64,000 bases of DNA from an uncultured Pelagibacteraceae bacterium (GTDB taxonomy: Bacteria; Pseudomonadota; Alphaproteobacteria; Pelagibacterales; Pelagibacteraceae): assembly GCA_902590395.1 (NCBI GenBank), contig CACIWQ010000004.1, forward strand, positions 24,376 to 88,375. The letters run 5' to 3'. Every line of letters starts with the position of its first letter. Positions within the stretch are counted from its first letter, which is position 1. This document shows positions 39,452 to 47,223 of the stretch, piece after piece. The translations under genes were made by a program, and so were the position numbers. The notes under the pieces are model-generated. The model did not search any database, was not told the DNA's origin, and was given only the letters and a program-made list of their open reading frames with translations.

Positions 39452-40706
39452 ATGAAAGAAGATCCTGGCCTTGAATCTTCAGTTGGAATTGTTGGCGCTG
39501 GCATACAAGGCGTTTGCACAGCACTTTGTCTTATTAAAAAAGGTTTTAAGGTAACATTATTAGACCGAGATGAACCAGGAAGCTCCGCTTCATATGGAAA
39601 CGCTGGACACTTCTCTCCTTACGCTTCAGTACCAATGAACAGACCAGATATACTCGTAGATGTGCCAGCAATGTTATTAAAAACAACCGGACCACTTGCG
39701 CTTAAGTGGAATTATGTACCAAAAATGATTCCATGGTTTATAAAATTTATAAAAAATTGCACTAAGAAAAAATGATATACACAGCTAAATACATGCATCA
39801 GATTTTAGATTTGGCATTACCGGCTTACGATGAGTTATTTCAAGATATAGATATTTCTAATTTAATTGAAAATAAGGGTATTATATATTTTTGGACTGAT
39901 AAAGATTTAAAAAGTAGAGAACTAGAGATAAATATAAGGAAAGAGCTAGGAGTCGAACAACAGCTTTTAACACCACATGAAATACACGATTTGGAACCAC
40001 ATATTAATAAAATTTATCATGGAGGAGTTTTGTACCCTCAAGCTAGACATACAAGAAATCCTAAAAAAATTTTAATGAAATTATTTGATAAGTTTATAAA
40101 ACTTGGAGGACAATTTTTAAAAGAAGATGTAAAGACAATTAATTTCTCCTCAGATAATAAACCCATAATTAAAACTGATTTAAAAACTTATAATTTTAAT
40201 AAAGCAGTGATTGCTTGTGGAGCGTTTTCAAAAAAGTTGACAGATCAAGTTAATGAAAAAATTCCATTAGATACTGAACGTGGATATCATGTGCATTTCA
40301 AGAACTATGATCATCTGCTTTCAAGACCAGTAATTTTTTTAAATAGAGGCTTTGGTATTACTCCAATGGAACAAGGATTAAGAGTTGTAGGTACAGTTGA
40401 ATTTGGAGGTTTGAAAAACCCTATTAGCAAAAGAAGAATTCAGAACTTAGCAGACAATGCGAAATATCTTTTTCCAGAGCTCAGAAAACACGAAGATGAG
40501 TGGTTGGGGTTTAGACCAACCTTGCCTGATTTTTTGCCCGTTATAGGACCCTCAAAAAAAATTATAAAAATTTGTTTTATTCTTTTGGGCATCACCATCT
40601 TGGATGGACGTTGGGAGCAATATCAGGAAAAATTGTAGCAAGTATGATTGCAGAAGAGAAGACCAATTTAGATTTAACTCCCTATAGTTCAGCAAGATTT
40701 AGTTAG
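39452..40706 (+). CDS. FAD-dependent D-amino-acid dehydrogenase-like oxidoreductase, with two apparent frameshifts
   Basis: The DAO/DadA-type flavoprotein begins with V-G-I-V-G-A-G-I-Q-G-V-C-T-A-L, the FAD-binding Rossmann motif, followed by S-S-A-S-Y-G-N-A-G-H. Two runs break the frame: A6 at 39767-39772 and A8 at 40554-40561, each apparently one base short. Repairing both gives 418 residues ending F-G-H-H-H-L-G-W-T-L-G-A, the C-terminal FAD loop of the family, with a TAG at 40706. DadA members oxidatively deaminate D-amino acids or related amines and pass electrons to quinones. The substrate is unknown. Both halves look intact and conserved, which argues against pseudogene decay. Confidence 0.82.
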
Positions 40707-40714
40707 GATTTAAT

Positions 40715-41621
40715 TTGTTTTCAAAAAATAATAAAGCTTACATTTTTTTAATATTGGCAACTTTATTTTGGGCAGGAAATTTTGTTATTGGAAAATTTGC
40801 TTTTTTTGGAAGATATACCACCTTATTCACTCACATTTTTTAGATGGTTAGCAGTTTGGTTAATTTTATTACCTTTTACCTATAAAGAAATTTTAAAAAA
40901 TAAAAATGATATATTTAATTCGTTACCTTTATTATTTTTTCTTGGTCTAATGACCATTGGTCTTTTTGTTCCTTTTGTTTATACAGCTTTACAATATACT
41001 CAGGTAATTAATGCTTCTTTATTTAATACAGCAATACCAGCTGCTATTATTCTTTTTTGCTTCATATTTAAATTTGAAAAAACAAACTTTTTCCAGTTGT
41101 TAGGTCTTTTAGTTTCTACCCTTGGGGTTTTAGTTATTATAACTCGTTCAGATCTTAATGTTCTTCTTAATCTTGATTTTAATGTTGGTGACATATGGAT
41201 GGTTGCAGCAGTTATATGTTGGGGGCTTTATTCTACTTTTTTAAAAAAATTAAAATTAAAAATATCTTTGTTTAGTACTGTTCAAGTTCTTTGCACATGT
41301 GGTTTATTTTTTGCATTTCCTCAATTTTTATATGAGTATAGTCAAGGAGCTGTAGTAAATATAAATAAAAATTTTTTATACGTCATAATATACACAGCTA
41401 TTTTTCCAAGCATTGTATCTTATTCTTGCTGGACGGGCGCCATATCAATTATTGGAGCAAATAGGGCTGGCATTTTTGTCTCTTTAATACCTTTGTTTAG
41501 TACAGGAATGGCAATATTTTTATTTGATGAGCAATTTAAATTATATCATCTTATAGCTTCTATTTTAATAATAATCGGATTATTCTTATCAAACAAAAAG
41601 ATTCATAATGTCAAAAGTTGA
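40715..41621 (+). CDS. EamA/DMT family transporter, with one apparent frameshift
   Basis: The ten-helix drug/metabolite transporter is rebuilt by joining an N-terminal frame from a TTG at 40715 (F-S-K-N-N-K-A-Y-I-F-L-I-L-A-T-L-F-W-A-G-N-F) to the long frame that starts again near 40803. The junction is a 7-T run (40801-40807), one T too long. The repaired protein has 301 residues with two EamA repeats (F-F-R-W-L-A-V-W in the first, Y-S-C-W-T-G-A-I-S in the second). It ends inside msrB, overlapping by 14 bases. Members export or import metabolites and amino acids; the substrate cannot be inferred. The TTG start is forced by an upstream in-frame stop. Confidence 0.82.
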
Positions 41622-41985
41622 TAAATCAAAACTCACATCTGAACAAAAATTAATTTTATTTGAAGAAGGAACAGAACCTCCTGGAAGTAGCCCGTTGAAC
41701 TATGAAAAAAGGGAAGGCGATTATCTTTGTGCTGGATGTGGTGCAAAGCTTTTTGAGTCCAAGACAAAATATGAAAGCGGTAGCGGTTGGCCTTCTTTTT
41801 TTGAATCTTTGCCTGGTGCTTTTGAAACAAAAATTGATAATTTGATCGGATCACCCAGAATCGAGTATCATTGTAGAAAGTGTGGTGGACATCATGGGCA
41901 TATTTTTGATGACGGACCCAAGCCTACAGGCAAAAGATATTGTAACAATGGTATATGTTTAACTTTTGTTCCTAAAAAAAAATAA
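41608..41985 (+). CDS. msrB: Peptide-methionine (R)-S-oxide reductase
   Basis: MsrB repairs R-methionine sulfoxide in proteins. The 125-residue protein has both zinc C-x-x-C pairs (C-A-G-C near residue 38 and C-R-K-C near 87), G-S-G-W-P-S-F, H-C-R-K-C-G-G-H-H-G-H-I-F-D-D-G and the catalytic cysteine in R-Y-C-N-N-G. No signal peptide is present, so it is cytoplasmic. Its start overlaps the end of the EamA gene by 14 bases and a rhodanese gene follows at once. The MsrA of this window, at 48.7-49.3 kb, has a signal peptide instead, so the two may serve different compartments. Confidence 0.95.
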   Translation: MSKVDKSKLTSEQKLILFEEGTEPPGSSPLNYEKREGDYLCAGCGAKLFESKTKYESGSGWPSFFESLPGAFETKIDNLIGSPRIEYHCRKCGGHHGHIFDDGPKPTGKRYCNNGICLTFVPKKK

Positions 41986-41986
41986 A

Positions 41987-42361
41987 ATGATCAAGCAAAT
42001 ACCAAGCAAAGAAATAAAAGATTATATAAAAAATAATCCAAAATGTATTTTGCTCGACGTAAGAACGAAGGAAGAGTGGAATAAAGGTAAACCTGATGGT
42101 GATAAAATTGGATTAAAAACTTATTTTTTATCCCTGCAATTTGAAGGAAAAATTTTAAACCAAAATTTTTTAGAAGAATTTAAAAATTTAAAAATAGATC
42201 AGGATTATGAAATATTAACTTCATGCGGAACAGGAGGAAGGTCACAAAGAGCGGCCGAGATACTTACAATGCTAGGTTATAAATGTTCTAATATTTCAGA
42301 TGGTTTTTTAGGAAATAGTGAAAATATTGGATGGAAGAAAAACAATCTACCCTGTAAGTGA
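41987..42361 (+). CDS. Rhodanese-like sulfurtransferase
   Basis: A 124-residue single rhodanese domain: I-L-L-D-V-R-T-K-E-E-W near residue 25 and the active-site loop S-C-G-T-G-G-R-S-Q near 88, with the cysteine that carries the persulfide. I choose the ATG at 41987, one base after the msrB stop; a TTG at 41966 would run into msrB. It moves sulfane sulfur to thiol acceptors. Together with the ETHE1-like hydrolase at 43754, peroxiredoxin and Msr genes it makes a sulfur and redox neighbourhood. Its last 15 bases overlap the convergent methyltransferase gene. Confidence 0.88.
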   Translation: MIKQIPSKEIKDYIKNNPKCILLDVRTKEEWNKGKPDGDKIGLKTYFLSLQFEGKILNQNFLEEFKNLKIDQDYEILTSCGTGGRSQRAAEILTMLGYKCSNISDGFLGNSENIGWKKNNLPCK

Positions 42362-43003
42362 TTTTTTTTTTAGAGTTGCTTTAAATAATTTTCTTGGAAA
42401 TTTACCTTCTTCAAATTCTTCAATATTTAAAATTTCAAATCCCTTTGAAAGTTGATTTATTTTATCTCTGGAAAAAAAATGAACAATAAAACCATCGTTT
42501 TCATAAAGATCTTCACCTATATGGGTTCCGTTTTTATAGTCGCCATCATTAGTATGACGAACTGTATATATATTAATTCCCTCAGGTTTTAAAATACGTA
42601 ATATTTCCTTATTTAAATTTTCAAGATCATAATTAGATAGCGCCATACAATAAAGCATATGTGAAAAACATCCATCAATGGTATTGTCATCAAAAGGTAA
42701 TTTTTTTCTTACATCAAAAATTTTTGTTTTGATAAATTGAGTAAGATTTAATTTTTTAGATTTATTATTAATAATTTCAATTGCTTTTTGGCTATAATCC
42801 AAAGCTTCTACTTGAATGGAGTTTTGAGCGAAAAATATTGTATCCCTGCCAAGACCCGCACCTAGTTCAACAATTTTTTTACCTTTAAAAAAATCTAGCG
42901 ATTTAACAGCTGCTACGCTTGGTTCGTTGCCAAACATCCCAGGCTTATTTGAGAAATTTTTTTCCCAATGCTGAGACTGTTGGTCTAATTTATTTTTATC
43001 CAA
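42347..43003 (-). CDS. Class I SAM-dependent methyltransferase
   Basis: The 218-residue protein has the SAM-binding motif I-V-E-L-G-A-G-L-G-R-D-T-I-F near residue 43, A-L-D-Y-S at the acidic motif II position, and I-L-R-P/K-P-E-G late in the domain. An N-terminal H-W-E-K-N-F-S segment is common in TehB/thiopurine-type small-molecule methyltransferases. The natural substrate is unknown; a metalloid or thiol is one option given the redox neighbours. It ends convergently with the rhodanese gene (15-base overlap) and starts 1 base after the peroxiredoxin stop on the same strand, so it is probably cotranscribed with it. Confidence 0.75.
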   Translation of the reverse strand: MDKNKLDQQSQHWEKNFSNKPGMFGNEPSVAAVKSLDFFKGKKIVELGAGLGRDTIFFAQNSIQVEALDYSQKAIEIINNKSKKLNLTQFIKTKIFDVRKKLPFDDNTIDGCFSHMLYCMALSNYDLENLNKEILRILKPEGINIYTVRHTNDGDYKNGTHIGEDLYENDGFIVHFFSRDKINQLSKGFEILNIEEFEEGKFPRKLFKATLKKKSLTG

Positions 43004-43004
43004 T

Positions 43005-43667
43005 CTATTTAGTCGGGTCTGGAACTTTACGCAAATAAGGTTTTAAAGCCTTCCATCCTTTTGGATATAGCTTTTTAGCCTCTTCATCTTTAACAGCAGG
43101 AACAATAATCACATCTTCACCTTTTTTCCAATTTGCTGGAGTAGCAACCTTGTGCTTTGCTGTCATTTGCATCGAATCTATAGCTCTTAATATTTCTAAA
43201 AAATTTCTACCAGTTGCCATTGGGTAAGTTAAAAATAACCCAATTCTTTTGTCCGGCCTGATAACAAAAACAGTTCTAACGGTTTGATTGTCTACCGCTG
43301 TACGTCCCATTGAAGTAACTCCAGCATCGCCTTCAAGCATATTATAAAGTTTTGCAACTTCAAGATTTTCGTCTGCGATAATAGGATAATCAGGTTTGAT
43401 CCCAGTTACATCTTTAATATCGTCTAGCCATTTTTTATGATCAGAAACTGGATCAACACTTAGTCCAATAACTTTCACATCTCTTTGTTCAAATTGACCT
43501 TTCATGCCACCTAATGCTCCTAATTCAGTTGTGCAAACCGGTGTAAAATCTTTTGGATGTGAAAATAATACTCCCCAGCTAGTACCCAACCACTCGTGAA
43601 AAGATATATCTCCTACAGTAGTTTTCGCTTTAAAATCTGGTGCCAAACTATTTATTTTTAATGTCAT
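43005..43667 (-). CDS. 1-Cys peroxiredoxin (Prx6 type)
   Basis: The 220-residue thioredoxin-fold peroxidase has the peroxidatic cysteine C45 in H-P-K-D-F-T-P-V-C-T-T-E-L-G, the A-D-E-N-L-E-V-A segment, and a long C-terminal part with P-A-N-W-K-K-G-E-D-V-I-I-V-P, which distinguishes the Prx6 (1-Cys) group. It reduces hydrogen peroxide and organic peroxides, including lipid peroxides. It is followed by a methyltransferase gene 1 base away. Upstream, an 86-base gap separates it from the divergent ETHE1-like gene and must hold both promoters. Full length. Confidence 0.94.
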   Translation of the reverse strand: MTLKINSLAPDFKAKTTVGDISFHEWLGTSWGVLFSHPKDFTPVCTTELGALGGMKGQFEQRDVKVIGLSVDPVSDHKKWLDDIKDVTGIKPDYPIIADENLEVAKLYNMLEGDAGVTSMGRTAVDNQTVRTVFVIRPDKRIGLFLTYPMATGRNFLEILRAIDSMQMTAKHKVATPANWKKGEDVIIVPAVKDEEAKKLYPKGWKALKPYLRKVPDPTK

Positions 43668-43753
43668 AATTTTTCCCTCTTTTAATATTTTTAAAAAATA
43701 CTTATAAGCAAGATTGATTTGCTATGCAACTTTTTATAAATTTTTAAAGAAAT

Positions 43754-44455
43754 ATGATTTTTAAACAATTATTTGACAAAAAGTCTTCAACCTACACGTA
43801 CATAATTTCGAGCGGAAAAGGTAGAGAAGCTCTAATAATCGATCCAGTAATTGAACATACAGAAAAATATTTAAATTTATTAAAAGAATTAGATTTAAAA
43901 CTTGTAAAAGTTATAGACACGCATATTCACGCTGATCATATTTCTGGTTTAAATGAACTAGCTAAACAAACAAGTTGTTCAAAAATTATGGGTGAGCGTT
44001 CAACTTCAGAAGTTTTGGATATTAAAGTAAAGGATAATGAAAAAATTAAAATTGAAAATATAGAATTAAAATCGATTTATACCCCAGGCCATACAGATTG
44101 CTCCTATAGTTTTTTTATGAACGACAGAGTTTTTACTGGAGACACTTTGTTGATAAATGGTACTGGAAGAACTGATTTTCAGAATGGTAGTTCCTATGAT
44201 GCGTATGATTCTTTATTTAAAAAATTGCTAAAGTTACCGGAAAAAACTTTGGTATATCCCGCGCATGATTATAATGGAAAAACACATTCAACAATAGAAA
44301 ATGAAAAAAATAATAACCCAAGACTTCAAGTTAAGTCAGCAGAAGAATATGCTGACGTAATGAGTAATTTAAAATTATCAAATCCAAAAATGATGGATAT
44401 TGCAGTTCCTGCTAACAAAAAAGGAATTACACTTCAAGATTTAGAAAATAGATGA
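43754..44455 (+). CDS. MBL-fold hydrolase, ETHE1-like persulfide dioxygenase
   Basis: This 233-residue metallo-beta-lactamase-fold protein has T-H-I-H-A-D-H (residues 56-62), Y-T-P-G-H-T-D-C-S near 115, G-D-T-L-L-I-N-G-T-G-R-T-D-F-Q and Y-P-A-H-D-Y. The N-G-T-G-R-T-D segment matches ETHE1-type persulfide dioxygenases, which use a single iron and oxidise glutathione persulfide to sulfite. With a rhodanese at 42 kb and a glutaredoxin at 45.6 kb, a sulfane-sulfur detoxification role fits. Glyoxalase II or a generic hydrolase is possible, but the motif details favour ETHE1. It converges with the ATP-grasp gene with a 1-base gap. Confidence 0.83.
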   Translation: MIFKQLFDKKSSTYTYIISSGKGREALIIDPVIEHTEKYLNLLKELDLKLVKVIDTHIHADHISGLNELAKQTSCSKIMGERSTSEVLDIKVKDNEKIKIENIELKSIYTPGHTDCSYSFFMNDRVFTGDTLLINGTGRTDFQNGSSYDAYDSLFKKLLKLPEKTLVYPAHDYNGKTHSTIENEKNNNPRLQVKSAEEYADVMSNLKLSNPKMMDIAVPANKKGITLQDLENR

Positions 44456-44456
44456 T

Positions 44457-45425
44457 TTAAGCTACAACTTTAATGTTACTTAAAAGTAAAAGTTCTTTTT
44501 TTAAAAATTCAGCTATTGATTTCATCCCTTTAATTTTAGAATCTTTTTCTGCCACAGAATTGTAGTTTGTATTTGTATTTACGTCGTAAGTGTAAATCGT
44601 GCCTTTTTTATCTACAATGTATTCGATACCAGCAATTTCGATACCATTCGCAGCAATAAATTTTTCATATTTTTTTATAAGTTCAGTTTTTTTATAATTC
44701 TTTAAAATTCTAAATTTGTTTCCTATAGTTGGACAATATTCACCAAAAAATTGGGTTTCTGCCTCTTCAATTTGGTCTTCTGGGCAAGCTGGACATAATT
44801 CAAATCCTTCGGACGCGTCTACTTCTACAGTATAAAGAAAATTAGAATTAACAAACTCTACTCTATGTATAACTTTAGGCTTGCTGTCTATGTACTCTTG
44901 CAAAATAGTGATCCCGTCAATTGATTGTTCAAAGTCTTTACTGCTTACATGTGAATCTAAATCTTTTTTATTGTTAAACAATTTTACCCCCAAACCTTTC
45001 CCGGCTCTATTATGTTTCGTGATAAAAGGTTTACGAAATATATTTGCTGATTTTAGAATGCTTTCTTTGTTGCTACAGTAAATTGTTTTTGGCGTTTTAA
45101 TTCCAAAGCTTTCCAATTCTTTATATTGTAAAGATTTACTAATTTCTAAACTTAAGGCTCTTGAATTATTAATTACTCTTCTATTATTTTTTTCTAACCA
45201 ATTTAAAACCACAGCAGTATACTCTGGAGCATACCTATGTCCTCTAGTATGAGAACTTGCACTCATCCTATTATAAAATATTCCTTGAGGAGGCTTATCT
45301 AAATGATCAACATTTCTTTTTCCTAAATGCCATTCTTCAAAAGGGGCGTTTATATTTTTTAATTCCTTTCTTAAGGGTTCAACCCACTCATCATTTTCAT
45401 GAATAATATAAATTTTATTTTTCAT
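44457..45425 (-). CDS. ATP-grasp ligase (RimK-like)
   Basis: The 322-residue protein has an N-terminal preATP-grasp part with a Y-N-R-M-S-A motif and a central ATP-grasp domain: K-P-F-I-T-K-H-N-R-A-G-K-G-L-G-V near residue 140, I-L-Q-E-Y-I-D and T-Y-D-V-N-T-N-T-N-Y-N late. The closest fit is the RimK/alpha-L-glutamate ligase group, which forms peptide bonds using acyl phosphates. A C-P-A-C-P segment near residue 215 is unusual and could bind metal or form a disulfide. The upstream glutaredoxin gene ends 2 bases before it, suggesting a shared transcript. The substrate is unknown. Confidence 0.7.
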   Translation of the reverse strand: MKNKIYIIHENDEWVEPLRKELKNINAPFEEWHLGKRNVDHLDKPPQGIFYNRMSASSHTRGHRYAPEYTAVVLNWLEKNNRRVINNSRALSLEISKSLQYKELESFGIKTPKTIYCSNKESILKSANIFRKPFITKHNRAGKGLGVKLFNNKKDLDSHVSSKDFEQSIDGITILQEYIDSKPKVIHRVEFVNSNFLYTVEVDASEGFELCPACPEDQIEEAETQFFGEYCPTIGNKFRILKNYKKTELIKKYEKFIAANGIEIAGIEYIVDKKGTIYTYDVNTNTNYNSVAEKDSKIKGMKSIAEFLKKELLLLSNIKVVA

Positions 45426-45427
45426 AT

Positions 45428-45685
45428 TTAATTTTCTAAAAGAGAATTAAGCTTACCCGCAACTTCTAAAGCTTTTAATTCGTTATATCCACCTACGTAG
45501 GTATCACCTATAAAGATTTGAGGTATAGTTCTTGCCCCATTCGTTTTTTCTTGCATCTCTTGTCTTTTTGATTGATCGATCGCTATATCAAATTCTGTAT
45601 AATTAACTTTTTTTTTATTTAGCAAATGCTTTGCTGCCGAACAATAATTGCACATTGGACCCGTATAAATCACCACTTTTTTCAT
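45428..45685 (-). CDS. grxC: Glutaredoxin (GrxC-like)
   Basis: The 85-residue glutaredoxin has the redox pair C12 and C15 in P-M-C-N-Y-C, then V-N-Y-T-E-F-D-I, R-T-I-P-Q-I-F-I-G (cis-proline loop) and V-G-G-Y-N-E-L, all at the usual positions. It reduces disulfides and glutathionylated proteins. The gene is read as one transcript with the ATP-grasp gene (2-base gap). It is divergent from tctC, with 64 bases between. The active site is C-N-Y-C rather than the standard C-P-Y-C, a substitution that should change redox potential. Confidence 0.9.
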   Translation of the reverse strand: MKKVVIYTGPMCNYCSAAKHLLNKKKVNYTEFDIAIDQSKRQEMQEKTNGARTIPQIFIGDTYVGGYNELKALEVAGKLNSLLEN

Positions 45686-45708
45686 GTAGCTTATTATATG
45701 AGATTAGC

Positions 45709-45714
45709 TATAAT
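45709..45714 (+). promoter_or_regulatory. Candidate -10 box upstream of tctC
   Basis: A TATAAT hexamer lies about 36 bases before the tctC ATG, at the right distance for a short leader, and a strong GAGGGGG ribosome-binding sequence follows close to the start codon. No clear -35 match is visible 17 bases upstream, so this is only a candidate. Binding-protein genes of SAR11 importers are known to be highly expressed, which fits a good -10 and strong ribosome site. Confidence 0.35.
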
Positions 45715-45749
45715 TTTTACAACATTAATTACCAAATGAGGGGGAAAAA

Positions 45750-46721
45750 ATGTTTAAAAAGTTAGTTAAATTAGTTTTAGCTTCTTTACTTTTCTTTTCT
45801 GTTTCAACAACAACTTTCGCGATGGATAAGTTACACTTTCTTATTGGAGGTGGAGCTGGCGGAGGCTGGGATGGCACAGCTAGAGGTACTGGAGAAGCTT
45901 TGACAAAAGCTGGAATGTTAGGTAGCGCATCATTTGAAAATATGTCAGGTGGTGGAGGCGGTAAGGCTTTGGCTTACTTAATCAATACTAAACCAGAAAA
46001 CACTATTTTAGTTCAATCTACTCCGCTTGTATTAAGATCAATTACAAGACACAAAGGTTATGTTACTGGAGATGACGTTCTTTCATACAAAGACGTTACA
46101 CCTATAGCTGGAGTGATAGGTGACTATGGCGCTATTGCAGTTGCAAAAGATTCACCATTTCAAAATTTTGCAGATGTAGTTGCTGCTTACAAAAAAGATC
46201 CAAAATCAGTTAAAATGGCTGGTGGATCTGTAAGAGGTAGCATGGACCATTTAATTGGAGCGTTAGCTTTCCAAGAAGCGGGAGCAAATCCAAATGATGT
46301 TATTTATGTTCCATACGATGCGGGCGGAAAAGCATTAGCAGGATTACTTTCTGGAGAAACTCAAATTCTTTCAACAGGATTGGGAGAAGTTATGGGAGCT
46401 AGAGACCAAGTAAGAATTATTGGTATTACTGCACCAGAAAGAGTTTCAGACGCACCTGAAGTTCCAACATTAAAAGAGCAAGGTTTTGACGTTCAGTTTG
46501 TTAACTGGAGAGGTTTTTTCGGACCCCCAGGAATGGATAAAGGCATGAAAAAGCAAATTGCTAAAATGCTAGGTGATATTCAGAAAACACCCGAATGGGA
46601 AGCTGTTAGAAAACGTAATGCTTGGGTAAATATTTATAACCCAGACAAAAAGTTTGTTAAGTTTTTAAAAACACAAACTAAAGAAATGACAGCTCTTATG
46701 AAAAAATTAGGAGTTATATAA
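45750..46721 (+). CDS. tctC: Tripartite tricarboxylate transporter substrate-binding protein
   Basis: TctC is the periplasmic binding protein of the TTT importer family. The 323 residues start with a signal peptide (cleavage near residue 24, T-T-F-A). The mature part has G-G-G-A-G-G-G-W-D, P-K-S-V-K-M-A-G-G-S near residue 150 and D-A-G-G-K-A-L-A-G-L-L, typical of the family. It leads tctC-tctB-tctA and has a strong ribosome site. A terminator-like hairpin follows (46746-46790), which would favour its expression over the membrane genes. Members bind citrate or other carboxylates; the actual ligand is unknown. Confidence 0.93.
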   Translation: MFKKLVKLVLASLLFFSVSTTTFAMDKLHFLIGGGAGGGWDGTARGTGEALTKAGMLGSASFENMSGGGGGKALAYLINTKPENTILVQSTPLVLRSITRHKGYVTGDDVLSYKDVTPIAGVIGDYGAIAVAKDSPFQNFADVVAAYKKDPKSVKMAGGSVRGSMDHLIGALAFQEAGANPNDVIYVPYDAGGKALAGLLSGETQILSTGLGEVMGARDQVRIIGITAPERVSDAPEVPTLKEQGFDVQFVNWRGFFGPPGMDKGMKKQIAKMLGDIQKTPEWEAVRKRNAWVNIYNPDKKFVKFLKTQTKEMTALMKKLGVI

Positions 46722-46745
46722 TCCTTTGGATTATTAATTAATAGG

Positions 46746-46794
46746 AAGAGCAGTGAGAATAAGTACAGATAAAATTATCTCGCTGCTCTTTTTT
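46746..46794 (+). promoter_or_regulatory. Terminator-like hairpin over the tctB start (attenuator)
   Basis: The arms 46746-46758 and 46778-46790 pair over 13 positions (AAGAGCAGTGAGA with TCTCGCTGCTCTT, one G-T wobble) around a 19-base loop, followed by six T (46789-46794). The tctB GTG start (46753-46755) lies in the left arm and the right arm is inside its coding region. It looks like an intrinsic terminator placed at the junction of a binding-protein gene and its membrane genes. It could terminate part of the transcripts, stabilise the tctC mRNA end, or block tctB translation. I see the structure; the function is inferred. Confidence 0.65.
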
Positions 46795-47223
46795 GTTTTA
46801 TCAGCTCTTTATCTTTACCAAACATATCAAATTCGAGTGTTTTCATTTGATGAGGATGCTCCCTTTAATGCAAAAACTTTTCCTACTTTTATAGCATTCT
46901 TTGGAATGTTTCTTTCAATATTGTATGTTGTTTTACCAGAGAGAATTCCTTCAAAAGTAGACCACAAAGTACTAGATTACAAAAGCACATTATTTTTAGT
47001 TGTTATTGCAACTATTTATGGTTTTATAATTTTAAGAGCAGGTTTCTTTTTATCGACATCTTTATTTTTGTTCTTTTCCTATTATTTTTTAGGAGAAAGA
47101 AGATGGATTTGGATGTTCGTTTTGTCATTTCCTTTTGTAGCTTTGTTTATGTTTTTATTGCATGGACTATTAGATATTTATCTAAGGGATCCGTTTCTTA
47201 AAATGTTAGGAATTATAGGATGA
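46753..47223 (+). CDS. tctB: Tripartite tricarboxylate transporter small membrane subunit TctB
   Basis: The 156-residue TctB subunit has four hydrophobic segments and the family pattern F-N-A-K-T-F-P-T-F-I-A-F-F-G-M near residue 37. Translation starts at a GTG (46753), because no ATG lies nearby in frame and the preceding stop is 29 bases upstream. The start codon sits in the left arm of the hairpin described at 46746-46794, and its ribosome site (AGGA) lies just outside it. It overlaps tctA by 4 bases. TctB is the poorly conserved partner of TctA, and here the call leans on context. Confidence 0.88.
   Translation: MRISTDKIISLLFFVLSALYLYQTYQIRVFSFDEDAPFNAKTFPTFIAFFGMFLSILYVVLPERIPSKVDHKVLDYKSTLFLVVIATIYGFIILRAGFFLSTSLFLFFSYYFLGERRWIWMFVLSFPFVALFMFLLHGLLDIYLRDPFLKMLGIIG

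Noticed and set aside
39452..40638. Two adjacent FAD oxidoreductase genes
   Set aside because: The first holds only the FAD-binding N-terminus and the second only the substrate and C-terminal part; a one-base A-run correction joins them into one DadA-like protein.
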